Shown: piece by piece, positions 18,457 to 26,983 of the stretch | How positions within the stretch are numbered: the first letter of the stretch is position 1 | Layout of the letters: every line of letters starts with the position of its first letter | Assembly: GCF_001612805.1 (NCBI RefSeq) | Contig: NZ_BDBD01000009.1 | Span: 1 to 64,000, forward strand | DNA length: 64,000 nt | Source of the DNA: Nocardia coubleae NBRC 108252 | GTDB taxonomy: Bacteria > Actinomycetota > Actinomycetes > Mycobacteriales > Mycobacteriaceae | Reading direction: 5' to 3' | Notes under the pieces: generated by a model | Told to the model about the DNA's origin: nothing | Databases searched by the model: none | What the model saw: the letters and a program-made list of their open reading frames with translations, nothing else | Position numbers and translations under genes: made by a program

Positions 18457-19314
18457 ATGCAGCTGCACAACGGGTCATCGCATCAGGAACACACCGCGAC
18501 GACGGTGCCGATCGCGGTCGTCCAATTCGCCCCGCAGACCGATACGTCGGCCAACCTGGCCGCCTTGCGCGAACACGTGCGGACCGCTGCCGAATCGGGT
18601 GCGCGCGTCGTGGTCGCACCCGAATACTCGATGTTTGCGGTGACCCGTCTCGACGAGCGGGTGGTGGCCGCCGCCGAGCCGCTCGACGGGCCGTTCACCA
18701 CCGGACTCGCCGCGCTCGCCGCTGAATTCGGGGTGCATCTGGTGGCCGGTGTCGCCGAATTGCCGACACCGGACGCGGACCGGATCAGCAATACCCTCGT
18801 GGCGCACGGACCCGACGGATCACGGCTCGCGCTCTACCGCAAAGTGCATCTCTACGACGCTTTCGGGCACCTGGAATCCGATGTCGTCGCGGCCGGCCCG
18901 CTGGTGGCGCCCGCCACATTCACCGTCGACGGTGTGATGTTCGGCATGCAGACTTGCTTCGATCTGCGTTTTCCGGAGGGATGTCGGCGTGTCGCGGCGG
19001 CGGGGGCGCACGTGCTGCTGCTGCCCGCGCAGTGGATTCCCGGCCCGGCGAAGGTCGACCAGTGGACCACGCTGCTGCGCGCGCGGGCCATCGAGAACAC
19101 CGTGTACGTGGCGGCGGCCGATCAGTGCGCGCCGCTCGGGGCGGGCGCGTCGATGATCGTCGACCCGGCGGGCACCGTGCTCGCCGAACTCGGCGACGAG
19201 CCGGGTGTGCTCACCGCGTCGATCGACCCGGCCCACCTCGCCAGGGTGCGCACCGCCAACCCGAGCCTGTCGCTGCGCCGCTTCACAGTGTCGGCCGACG
19301 CCGCCGCGGAGTAG
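18457..19314 (+). CDS. Carbon-nitrogen hydrolase (nitrilase superfamily)
   Basis: 285 residues. Cytosolic amidase of the nitrilase superfamily. The Glu-Lys-Cys triad is visible: Glu in VVAPEYSMFA, Lys in LYRKVHLYD, Cys in QTCFDLRFPE. The strand order and the ARAIENTVYVAAADQ segment fit the family, near the omega-amidase/deaminated glutathione amidase branch, but the substrate is not fixed by sequence. The start may instead be a GTG at 18505, giving MPIAVVQFAP, which matches the usual first strand better; the extra 16 residues look non-conserved. The next gene begins 11 bases downstream. Confidence 0.9.
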   Translation: MQLHNGSSHQEHTATTVPIAVVQFAPQTDTSANLAALREHVRTAAESGARVVVAPEYSMFAVTRLDERVVAAAEPLDGPFTTGLAALAAEFGVHLVAGVAELPTPDADRISNTLVAHGPDGSRLALYRKVHLYDAFGHLESDVVAAGPLVAPATFTVDGVMFGMQTCFDLRFPEGCRRVAAAGAHVLLLPAQWIPGPAKVDQWTTLLRARAIENTVYVAAADQCAPLGAGASMIVDPAGTVLAELGDEPGVLTASIDPAHLARVRTANPSLSLRRFTVSADAAAE

Positions 19315-19325
19315 CGTTCGAAGCG

Positions 19326-19946
19326 ATGGTGTACCCGGATCGCGCTGCGGCGGGCCGCGCTCTCGGCACGGCCCTGGAACATCTGCGTGGCACGCACCCG
19401 CTGGTGCTCGGGTTGCCGCGCGGCGGTGTGCCGGTGGCGGCCGCCGTGGCCGACGCGATCGACGGGGAACTCGATGTGCTGCTGGTGCGCAAGCTGGGGC
19501 TGCCGCAGCATCCGGAGCTGGCGATGGGTGCGCTCGGCGAGAACGACGTGCTGGTGCTCAACGAGGACGTGGTGGCACGCGGCCGGGTGAGCGAGGCGGC
19601 GTTCGCCGAGGTCGAGCGCGCGGAACGGGCCGAACTGGCCCGCAGGCGAACCCTGCTCCGCGACGGCGAACCGGTCGCCATGACCGACCGGACGGTGGTG
19701 ATCGTCGACGACGGAATGGCCACCGGCGCCACCGTGGCCGCCGCCTGCCGCGTCGCCCGCGCACAGCGACCCGCCCGCTTGATCGTGGCGATGCCCGTCT
19801 CGGCCCCCGAGGCGGCCCACCGGGTCCGCCCCGAATGCGACGAGCTGGTCTGCCTCTGGACCCCCGACGACCTGGGCGGCGTCGGCGGCGCCTACCACGA
19901 CTTCCACCAGCTCACCGACGACGAGGTCACCGAACTGCTGCGCTGA
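19326..19946 (+). CDS. Phosphoribosyltransferase family protein
   Basis: 206 residues, type I PRTase fold. The PRPP-binding motif is VVIVDDGMATGATVAAA (about residues 123-139), and the flexible loop and the LGLPRGGVPVAAAVA opening strand-turn are intact. The LPRGGVPVA...LDVLLVRKLG...ELAMGA build is that of the erythromycin-esterase/dienelactone-linked or stand-alone PRTases common in actinobacteria. These are poorly characterised, and a nucleobase specificity cannot be named. It directly follows the nitrilase-type gene, so co-transcription is likely. The stop directly abuts the stop of the convergent PLP gene. Confidence 0.88.
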   Translation: MVYPDRAAAGRALGTALEHLRGTHPLVLGLPRGGVPVAAAVADAIDGELDVLLVRKLGLPQHPELAMGALGENDVLVLNEDVVARGRVSEAAFAEVERAERAELARRRTLLRDGEPVAMTDRTVVIVDDGMATGATVAAACRVARAQRPARLIVAMPVSAPEAAHRVRPECDELVCLWTPDDLGGVGGAYHDFHQLTDDEVTELLR

Positions 19947-21125
19947 TCAGCCGAAGCACTGGCCTTCGCCGCGGTAGGTGGGAACGGTTGTGCGGGTTCC
20001 CGATTCGTCGACGAGGTGGATCTCGGCGAAGCGTTCGCACAGCTCGCCCGCCTTGGCGTGGCGGAACCAGACGCGGTCGCCGATCTCGAGCTCGGACCCG
20101 CCGGCGAGCGGGGTCTGTACCTCGCCCGCGCCCTCGGCGCCGAGCAGCTTCAGGCCCGCGGGCCAGACCGGCAGCGGTACCCGGCTGGGGCCGGTGGGTC
20201 CGGAGGCGATGTAGCCGCCCGCGAAGACGGTGGCGATGCTCGGGGTGGGTTTGCGTAGCACCGGCGTGGCGAAGAACAGGGCCGGACGAGGGGTGAAGGA
20301 CCGGTAGTGGTCGAACAGGGTCGGCACGTAGAGGCCCGAACCGGCGGTCACCTCGGTGACATCGGGATCGCTGATCGAGACCTCGATCGAGCCGGTGCCG
20401 CCGCTGTTGACGATCTCGAGCGGCCCGGTCACCATGCGCACCGCGTCGAGCACCTGGGTGCGGCGGCGGGCGATCTCGGCGGCCGAGAGTCGCTTGACCA
20501 CGCGCACGGCCGGATTGTTGTCGGGCAGGCCCGCGATCTGCGCCTCGTAGGTCATCACGCCGACCACCTCGAAGCCGCGGGCGCGCGCCTGCGTCGCCAG
20601 GACGGCGGCCTCGCCGGGGGTGCGGATCGGGGAACGGCGAACGCCCAGGTGCAGCGGGCCGATGCGCAGCGAGGCGTCGACGTCGAGGCAGACGCGTGGG
20701 TGGACGGTGTCGGTGCCGAGGGCGGCGCGGGCCAGGTCGAGCTGGGCGACGTCGTCGATCATCAGGGTGATCGAGCGCAGCAGCGTCGGCGCGCCCGCGA
20801 GTTCGGCCAGCGCGGCACGGTCGAGGGTCGGATAGCCGAGCAGGATGTCGCGGGCGCCGAGGCGGGCCAGCCAGATGGCTTCGCGCAGGGAGTAGGCCAT
20901 GATGCCCGCGAAGCCGTCGGCCGCGGTGAGGTCGGTGCCGAGGACCCGCTCGAGCACGGCTCGGCAGCGCACCGATTTGCTCGCCACCCGGATGGCGACG
21001 CCGTTCGCGCGGCGGCGCAGATCGGCGGCGTTGGCGTCGAGCCGGGACAGATCGAGTGCCGCCAGCGGCGGGTCGAGGTCAGCGGTGGCGTCGTGCAGGT
21101 GGTGCAGCGCTGTTGTCTCGGTCAC
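19947..21125 (-). CDS. PLP-dependent alanine-racemase-fold enzyme, D-threonine aldolase/D-Ser dehydratase-like
   Basis: 392 residues. Fold III PLP enzyme: the Schiff-base Lys is expected in the IRVASKSVRC segment (about residues 45-54). The barrel carries GYPTLDRAALAEL, CLDVDASLRIG and a phosphate-binding NSGGTGSIE segment. The C-terminal beta domain has GDRVWFRHAKAGELCERF, where the His and Cys match the metal site of the D-threonine aldolase/D-serine dehydratase-like domain. Annotation pipelines usually call this group amino acid deaminase/aldolase. The natural substrate is unknown, but a D-beta-hydroxy amino acid is likely. GTG start. It is convergent with the PRTase. Confidence 0.87.
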   Translation of the reverse strand: MTETTALHHLHDATADLDPPLAALDLSRLDANAADLRRRANGVAIRVASKSVRCRAVLERVLGTDLTAADGFAGIMAYSLREAIWLARLGARDILLGYPTLDRAALAELAGAPTLLRSITLMIDDVAQLDLARAALGTDTVHPRVCLDVDASLRIGPLHLGVRRSPIRTPGEAAVLATQARARGFEVVGVMTYEAQIAGLPDNNPAVRVVKRLSAAEIARRRTQVLDAVRMVTGPLEIVNSGGTGSIEVSISDPDVTEVTAGSGLYVPTLFDHYRSFTPRPALFFATPVLRKPTPSIATVFAGGYIASGPTGPSRVPLPVWPAGLKLLGAEGAGEVQTPLAGGSELEIGDRVWFRHAKAGELCERFAEIHLVDESGTRTTVPTYRGEGQCFG

Positions 21126-21167
21126 CCGTCTACTGAACCACCTATCTGGTCACTCGTCCAGTAAATC

Positions 21168-21728
21168 TCAGGCTTCGACGGCCTTGAGGGTGAGACAGCC
21201 GACGAGATCGTCGGTGACGACAAGGATGGTCTCGTCGTTGCCGTCGGCGAGCCAGCGCAGCACGGCGCCGTGGAAGACGGAGACGAGGTAGCTGGCGATG
21301 GAGTCGACCGGCTCGAGCCACTGGGTACCCGAGAGCTCGGCACACAGCTCGAGGAACTCGGTCGCCTCGGCATCCATCTCACGGAACATCACGATCGCGG
21401 ACGGATCGCCCACGTTGTCACCGGGCTCGATCCACCGCTCCCGCAGGGTCCGCAGCGCGGTCTCGTAGGACCTGATGCTTTTCGCCGGCGCGGCCTTCAC
21501 CACCGGCCAATACGCACTGAGCCCCGCATGGAGGCAGATTCGCAGTGCCCGCAGCCCGGCGGTATCCGAACTCGCGGCGGCTGCTTCCACGGCCCGGCGA
21601 ACGACGGGTCGCAAGGATGTTTCGGTTAGTTCACGACTGGCGCTCAACGACAACTCCTCGGCAACAAATTTCGCTGCCCGCGGCGATGCGAGCTGGTCGG
21701 GAAGGGTCCTCATCGAGGTTAACCACAT
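21168..21728 (-). CDS. TetR-like ligand-binding domain protein lacking a visible HTH
   Basis: 186 residues (174 if the ATG at 21713 is used). The helix-rich sequence, especially LRICLHAGLSAYWPVVKAA and YLVSVFHGAVLRWLADGNDE, looks like the C-terminal effector domain of TetR regulators. The first 60 residues show no TetR helix-turn-helix (no T.R.IA..AGVS..TLY-type segment). It may be a regulator that lost its DNA-binding part or a protein that pairs with another regulator. The DNA upstream is unusually AT-rich. The end is 42 bases from the start of the PLP gene, so one transcript is possible. Confidence 0.55.
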   Translation of the reverse strand: MWLTSMRTLPDQLASPRAAKFVAEELSLSASRELTETSLRPVVRRAVEAAAASSDTAGLRALRICLHAGLSAYWPVVKAAPAKSIRSYETALRTLRERWIEPGDNVGDPSAIVMFREMDAEATEFLELCAELSGTQWLEPVDSIASYLVSVFHGAVLRWLADGNDETILVVTDDLVGCLTLKAVEA

Positions 21729-22041
21729 CCCGCAAGCACGATCTTAGAAGGTTTTCTGGATTCACGAACTGGTTCAGCCATCCTTTTCAGACTGAAAGAT
21801 TGTTTTGTTACCCGAATGCGACCTTGATAAAAACCGACCATACGGCTCGATTTTGTTTTCGCGCTCGAATAGCTGCCCCCGCTGTAATGGCTTACTGGTC
21901 GATGGTACAAGTCGTGGTAGCCGCACTCACGTTCCTGTGGGTGAGCACACACGTGTCGCGCGGGGAAACGCACGTCACACACTTCGTGACCGATCGGCCG
22001 AGTCCGTCAACGCCCGGTCGAACCGCCGATAACCTGGACGG
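21729..22041. other. AT-rich divergent intergenic region
   Basis: 313 bases between the leftward TetR-like gene and the rightward phosphatase gene. Bases about 21740-21880 are far richer in A/T than the surroundings, with several short T and A runs (GTTTTGTTAC, GATAAAAACC, GATTTTGTTTTC). Promoters for both genes are expected here. No conserved reading frame, tRNA or clear hairpin is visible. The composition suggests either a strong regulatory region or a scar of transferred DNA. Confidence 0.5.
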
Positions 22042-22785
22042 GTGACTCTCTCGCCTCGCGCCGACCAGTTCGCCCTCAGCGGCACCTTCAATTTCCGCGA
22101 TGTGGGCGGGCTGCGCACCGTCGACGGCGGCACCGTCCGCCCCGGCGTGCTCCTGCGCTCGGCGCAACTCAGCGGTCTCGACGATCAGGGTCTCGCCACA
22201 CTCGGCGAGCTGCGGGTCACCGATGTGCACGATCTGCGCGGCCCGGTCGAGATCGACCACATCGGCCACGACACCCTGCCCGAGGACGTACGCCTGCACG
22301 TCACCCCGTTCGACTCGCGGATGGAGGAGGCCCCGCCGCACGAGGCGGCGACCGTCAGCGCGTACGCGCACATGGTCGAGGTGTACCGGCAGTTCCCGCT
22401 GCTGCCCGAGGCGGGCGCGGCCATCACCCGACTGGCCGGCTCGATCGTCGACGGCGGCGGCGCTGTGCTCGTGCACTGCGCGGCGGGCAAGGACCGCACC
22501 GGCTGGGCGGTGGCGACCGTGCTGCGCGCGGTCGGCGTGCACGAGGACGACATCTACACCGACTTCCTGGCCAGCAATGCTGCGGTGGAACCCCTGCGCG
22601 TCCTGCTGGAACCGAAGATCGGCGGTGGCGAGGCACTGTCGGTCGACATCCTCGGCGTGCGCGAGGAGTACCTGCGCACCGCCGATGCCACCGTGCGCGA
22701 ACGCTACGGCGATACCGAGGGCTACCTGACCGAGATCGGCCTCACGGGCGACCTGCGTGCGGCGTTGCGCGCCAAGCTGGTGTGA
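22042..22785 (+). CDS. Tyrosine/Ser-type protein phosphatase, PtpB-like
   Basis: 247 residues. The signature loop HCAAGKDRTG (Cys and Arg of the C-X5-R catalytic motif) is at about residues 150-159, with the general-acid Asp probably upstream in the THDLRGPVE/FDSR region. The N-terminal NFRDVGGLRTVDGG block is typical of the MptpB/LipA group, phosphatases with dual protein and phosphoinositide activity that are secreted in M. tuberculosis. No signal peptide is present here. Starts with GTG. The stop is one base from the end of the convergent AMP-ligase gene. Confidence 0.92.
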   Translation: MTLSPRADQFALSGTFNFRDVGGLRTVDGGTVRPGVLLRSAQLSGLDDQGLATLGELRVTDVHDLRGPVEIDHIGHDTLPEDVRLHVTPFDSRMEEAPPHEAATVSAYAHMVEVYRQFPLLPEAGAAITRLAGSIVDGGGAVLVHCAAGKDRTGWAVATVLRAVGVHEDDIYTDFLASNAAVEPLRVLLEPKIGGGEALSVDILGVREEYLRTADATVRERYGDTEGYLTEIGLTGDLRAALRAKLV

Positions 22786-22786
22786 G

Positions 22787-24103
22787 TCAGCCGGCCGGCT
22801 CGGCGTAGACCAGGCCGTCGGTGTCGATGCGGACGAAATCGCCCGTGTGGAACCAGGTTCCGCTGAACCGGGCGAAGGTCGCGTCGGGGTTGTTCCAGTA
22901 GCGGCGGCTGACATTCGGTCCGCGACAGAGCAGTTCGCCGCGACCCTGGCGAGCCTGCGGGCCCGACAGCGCCAATTCCGTACCACCGAAGGCGAACCCG
23001 AGCGCCGCCTCGGTGCGATCGGTGTCGTCGACGAGCAGGCCGATGCCGCTGGTCTCGGTGGCGCCCCACACCGACCACTGCCGCGCCTCGGGGAACAGCG
23101 CGCGCAAGGCGGCGGTCAGCGGGGCCGAGGCCGGGGCGGCGGCGCGTTCGGAGCGGTGACAGGCCTTGCTCACGCGCCGTACGCCCGCGCCCGAGCGTCG
23201 CTCGGCGAAGGCTGGCAGCAGGTCGGCGAAGATGCGCGGGGTGGCCGAGACCGTGTCGATCCGCTCGCTGACCAGCACGTCGGCCAGGCTGCGGGCACCC
23301 GGTGCGAGGACGACGGTTCCGCCGACGGCGAAGGTCGGCAACAACTGGTCGACGCATCCGCTGGCGTGGGCAAGTGGCAGCAGCACCAGATTGCGCACCC
23401 CGTCGGCGGGCAGGCCGAGCGCGCCGACCATCGACGACACCGCCGACAAGAGGTTCTCGTTGGTGAGTTCGACCCCGGCGGGCACCGGACCGCGCGCGGC
23501 GGCGCCGGTGTAGCAGAGCAGGGCCGGATCTCCCAGTGCCGCACCATCATCGATGTAGGCGGTGCTGTCGGGCAGCGGCCCGTCGGGGCCGAGCACGAAA
23601 TCGGCGCGGCTGTCGGCGATCACGCGCGCCGTCAGGTCGGCGCCGAGCCCGTCGGGGATCAGGACCGGTACCGCACCGGACAGCAGAGCGCCGAGGAACG
23701 CCTGCACCCACCGCGCGCCCGTCGGCATGTGCACCGCGACCCGGTCGCCGTAGCCGATGCCGTGACCCTGCAGACCGCCCGCGATGCGCGAAGCGCTGTG
23801 CCACAACTCGCGGTAGGTCAGGCGTGGGCCGCCGACTTCGACGACGGCCTCCCGATTCGTGAAGGAGTGCACGCGCAGGTCGAGCAGTTCGGTGAGCGCG
23901 GGGTGCAGGTCGCCGTAGCGGAGCACGCCGTCGGGGCCGCGCCGCAGCTGTCCGCAGCCCCGCACACCGGAGCCGACCGGGGACGACCGGAACGCCCGGA
24001 ACTCGGGTCCACTCGTGATCGGCACCCGAGCCTCGGGGCCGGGCCCTCGCTCCGGGGCGCCACCCTCCGAGCGTGCGGTCGTGTCCGGTTCCGACTGACC
24101 CAT
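22787..24103 (-). CDS. Truncated AMP-binding (acyl-CoA ligase-like) protein with degenerate P-loop
   Basis: 438 residues; an adenylate-forming domain is recognisable from LTYRELWHSASRIAGGL, HMPTGARWVQAFLGAL, LPLAHASG, a WGATETSG (A5-like) segment and WFHTGDFVRIDTDG (A7). The ATP-binding A3 loop, normally YTSGTTGxPKG, reads YTGAAARGPVPAG here. The protein ends about eight residues after A7, so the C-terminal subdomain with the GR.KD hinge and the catalytic Lys is missing; the phosphatase gene occupies the next base. Either activity is lost or it has another role. The ATG at 24103 is chosen because GGAGG sits just upstream; an ATG at 24130 is also in frame. Confidence 0.8.
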   Translation of the reverse strand: MGQSEPDTTARSEGGAPERGPGPEARVPITSGPEFRAFRSSPVGSGVRGCGQLRRGPDGVLRYGDLHPALTELLDLRVHSFTNREAVVEVGGPRLTYRELWHSASRIAGGLQGHGIGYGDRVAVHMPTGARWVQAFLGALLSGAVPVLIPDGLGADLTARVIADSRADFVLGPDGPLPDSTAYIDDGAALGDPALLCYTGAAARGPVPAGVELTNENLLSAVSSMVGALGLPADGVRNLVLLPLAHASGCVDQLLPTFAVGGTVVLAPGARSLADVLVSERIDTVSATPRIFADLLPAFAERRSGAGVRRVSKACHRSERAAAPASAPLTAALRALFPEARQWSVWGATETSGIGLLVDDTDRTEAALGFAFGGTELALSGPQARQGRGELLCRGPNVSRRYWNNPDATFARFSGTWFHTGDFVRIDTDGLVYAEPAG

Positions 24104-24180
24104 CAAGACCTCCACGTACTCGCCCGGCATGCATCTCCGACTATATGACGTGGATCACATTTCTGTCAGCCGCTCGGGGT

Positions 24181-24975
24181 TCACTCGCCCTTGTAGGTCG
24201 CCTTACCTGGGCCGACATCGAGGAAACTGCGAACGGCACCGCGCAGGTCGGCGGTCTCGAACAGGGCGCCCGACACCTCCGGCGTCACCGAATCCGCGTG
24301 TGCCACACCACCGGAACGCCATGCCTCGATGATCTGCTTGGTCGCGGCGTGCGCGCGGGTCGGTCCGTCGGCGAGGCGGGTGACCAGCGCACGGGCGGCG
24401 GTGTCGACGTCGTCGTGGACGGCGTTGACCACACCCCAGTCGGCCATGGTCGCGGCGTCGTAGAGGTCGCCGGTCATCACGAACTCGCGGGCCCGGCCCG
24501 ATCCGGCCCGCTCGGCCAGCCGCTGCGGACCGCCCATCGACGGGGTCAGGCCGACCACCGTTTCCACCAGCCCGAACTTCGCCTTCGGCGCGGCCAGGAT
24601 GATGTCGCAGGCCAGCGACATCTCGAAGGCGGCGGTGAGAGTGAGCCCGTGCGCGGCGAACACCACCGGGCACGGCAGCGCCTCGAGCGGATGGATGATC
24701 CGGTCGAACAGCTCGCGCCACAGTTGCGCGCCCTGCTCGGCGCTTCGTCCCTCGAAGACGTGCACGTCGACACCGCCGGAGACCACCTTGCCCTCGGCGC
24801 GGATGAGCACGGCGCGCGGCGGCTGCGCGGTGAGCGCGGCGAGATCGGCGATCAGCGCGTCGATCAGGGGCCGGTCGAAAAGGTTGAGCGGCGGATGATC
24901 GATGGTGATCGTGGCGATCTCGGCACCGGCTTCGGTGAACTCGCGCGTCAGTCGGGTCGGGTTCGTTTCACTCAT
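24181..24975 (-). CDS. Enoyl-CoA hydratase/isomerase family protein
   Basis: 264 residues, crotonase fold. It hydrates or isomerises an enoyl-CoA in beta-oxidation or a related route. Visible parts: the first strands (ATITIDHPPLNLFD), the VSGGVDV loop, the oxyanion/Glu segment TLTAAFEMSLACDI, and KFGLVETVVGLTPSMGGPQRL, which holds the second Glu position. The catalytic Glu context departs from the canonical GGG.EL form, so the reaction could differ from simple hydration. The ATG at 24975 is preferred because longer in-frame starts give Pro/Arg-rich non-conserved sequence. The truncated AMP-ligase lies downstream on the same strand. Confidence 0.88.
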   Translation of the reverse strand: MSETNPTRLTREFTEAGAEIATITIDHPPLNLFDRPLIDALIADLAALTAQPPRAVLIRAEGKVVSGGVDVHVFEGRSAEQGAQLWRELFDRIIHPLEALPCPVVFAAHGLTLTAAFEMSLACDIILAAPKAKFGLVETVVGLTPSMGGPQRLAERAGSGRAREFVMTGDLYDAATMADWGVVNAVHDDVDTAARALVTRLADGPTRAHAATKQIIEAWRSGGVAHADSVTPEVSGALFETADLRGAVRSFLDVGPGKATYKGE

Positions 24976-25129
24976 CCGGTCAGCGTAGAACCCGGGCACC
25001 GGTCGTGGGAGTGGAGAGCGTGCCCACATCGCGGAACCACCGGGGTGTCGGTAGTCGTTGGCATGATGGGCTGTCGGGACCACAGGTGCCCTACAGTTCG
25101 ACTCGTCGGTCGAAGAGGAGGACGACGCC

Positions 25130-25849
25130 GTGTTCAAGAGTGCGATCGAGAAGGCCGTAGTCGATGTTCTCGACACCGGTTCCAAGCTGCAGGCCCCTGC
25201 CGTGCGGCGCTATGTCCAGTACCTGCGGGAACGTCATCCCGGGGAGAGCCCGGCCCAGATCGCCGAACGGCTGGAGAAGCAGTACCTGCTCGCGGTGACC
25301 GGCAGCGGTGCCGCCGTCGGCGCGACCGCGGCCGTGCCGGGCATCGGCACGGTGGCCGCCCTCGGCGCGGTCGGGGCGGAGACGGCGTTCTTCATGGAGG
25401 CCTCGGCGCTGTTCACGCTGGCACGGGCCGCCGTCCAGGGCATCGAGCCCCATGACCAGGAGGCCCGGCGCGCACTGGTGCTCGCGGTCGTCCTCGGTGA
25501 CGCGGGCATCGCCATCGTGCAGAAGGGGTTGCGCACCCAGTCGAAGAACTGGGCGAACACGCTGGCGGGCAAGGCGACCGGCATGGGCGCGATCAACAGC
25601 AAACTGCTGCAGCAGTTCATCAAGCGCTTCATCACCAAGCGGGCCGCGCTGATGGCGGGCAAGGTGCTGCCCGCCGGTATCGGTGCCGCCATCGGTGGCG
25701 CGGGTAACCGGGCGCTCGGCAAGGCCACGATCGAGAACGCGCACAAGGCCTTCGGGCCCGCGCCCGCGCTGTGGCCGACGCCGCTGCACAACGTGATCGA
25801 CGCCGATCCGCTGCCCGCGATCGGTACCGACCCGGCCCGTAAGCAGTGA
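25130..25849 (+). CDS. EcsC-like hydrophobic protein
   Basis: 239 residues. A Gly/Ala-rich hydrophobic centre (VTGSGAAVGATAAVPGIGTVA and GKVLPAGIGAAIGGAGNRALG) follows a charged N-terminal segment, the pattern of EcsC-type proteins. These often sit beside ABC transporters, and this gene overlaps an ABC ATPase gene by four bases (GTGA). No enzymatic motif is visible. Starts with GTG behind AGGAGGAC. A role in membrane association or transporter maturation is inferred only from neighbours. Confidence 0.65.
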   Translation: MFKSAIEKAVVDVLDTGSKLQAPAVRRYVQYLRERHPGESPAQIAERLEKQYLLAVTGSGAAVGATAAVPGIGTVAALGAVGAETAFFMEASALFTLARAAVQGIEPHDQEARRALVLAVVLGDAGIAIVQKGLRTQSKNWANTLAGKATGMGAINSKLLQQFIKRFITKRAALMAGKVLPAGIGAAIGGAGNRALGKATIENAHKAFGPAPALWPTPLHNVIDADPLPAIGTDPARKQ

Positions 25850-26808
25850 GGAAAGCCGGGGGCGACGCCGTGCTGGTGCGCGGCGTCGGAAAAGTCTTCG
25901 ACCAGGTCAGTGCCGTCGACGGCATCGACTTCGCGGTGCCGTCCGGTGCGGTGACCGCGCTGGTCGGGCCAACCGGAGCAGGCAAGACCACCCTGCTGCG
26001 AATGGTGCTCGGGCTGCAGCGGCCGAGCACCGGCCGGGTGGAGGTGACGGTGGGGCACGGACCGGCCGCGGTCGGCGCGGTGCTGCATCCGCGCGGTCTG
26101 CATCCGGCGCGCACGGTGCGCGATCAGCTGTCGTGCTACGCCCCGGTCGCGGGCGTCGGCGGTCGGCGGGTCGAGGCGGTGCTCGAGACGACGGGTCTCG
26201 GCACTCTCGCCGATACCGTTGTAGCCCAGCTGAATCCGGGTCAGCAGACCCGCCTCGCGCTGGCCACGGCGCTGCTCGCCGATCCCCCGCTGCTCGTCCT
26301 GGACGACCTGTTCGCCGACGCCGACGCCATGGAACGCGGCTGGTTGCAGGAGGTGCTGCGCGGTCATGTCGGGCGGGGCGGCACGGTGCTGGTGAGCGCG
26401 GGCAGCCTGGCCGACGTGGTGTCGGCGGCCGACCACCTGGTGGTGCTGAGCGAGGGCGCCGTCGTCTGGCAGGGCACTCCCGCCAAGCTGCGGCGCGGTC
26501 ATCCCGACCGGCTCGTCGTCGCCTCCTCCCCGTCGATCGCCCTGGCCACAGCCCTGGCGACCCGCGGCTTCACCGATGCGGTGATGCGGCCGGACGGGCG
26601 CCTGGCCGTCGCCGAGGCCGACGAGGCGACGATCCGTTCGATCGCCGAGGCGGCCTCGGTGCGGATCGGCAGCATCGTCGCCGACCCCATCCATCCCGAC
26701 CGGGTCCTGGCCTCCCTGACCAAACCCCGCAGGCATCAGCACCGCCTTCCCACGCCGTCGAACACCACCTTCGCGCCTGCCCCGCCGTCGTTCGGGGTGT
26801 CCCGATGA
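25846..26808 (+). CDS. ABC transporter ATP-binding protein with non-canonical active-site motifs
   Basis: 320 residues. Walker A is GPTGAGKTT (about residues 39-47). The signature is LNPGQQTRLALA instead of LSGGQ, and Walker B reads LLVLDDLF with Asp where the catalytic Glu normally follows. The Q-loop area is AAVGAVLHPRGLHPARTVRDQL. These changes suggest slow or regulatory ATP hydrolysis. It overlaps the EcsC-like gene and is followed 175 bases later by an ABC-2 type permease, its presumed partner. The C-terminal 90 residues extend past the usual NBD. Confidence 0.88.
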   Translation: MRKAGGDAVLVRGVGKVFDQVSAVDGIDFAVPSGAVTALVGPTGAGKTTLLRMVLGLQRPSTGRVEVTVGHGPAAVGAVLHPRGLHPARTVRDQLSCYAPVAGVGGRRVEAVLETTGLGTLADTVVAQLNPGQQTRLALATALLADPPLLVLDDLFADADAMERGWLQEVLRGHVGRGGTVLVSAGSLADVVSAADHLVVLSEGAVVWQGTPAKLRRGHPDRLVVASSPSIALATALATRGFTDAVMRPDGRLAVAEADEATIRSIAEAASVRIGSIVADPIHPDRVLASLTKPRRHQHRLPTPSNTTFAPAPPSFGVSR

Positions 26809-26983
26809 CGCCGTCGGCCGCAGATCGACCGGTGCGCCCCGCGTGCCGAAGCCGTCGCCCGTTATCGCCGGCTCAGCGCGCCGCCCGCGGCTCCGGCCTT
26901 CGCGGGGATGTCCGGGCAGCCGGACCCCGACCGGGGCCGGCGCGCGAATACATTTCGGCCATGACTTCGGAGGGGATCACCCG

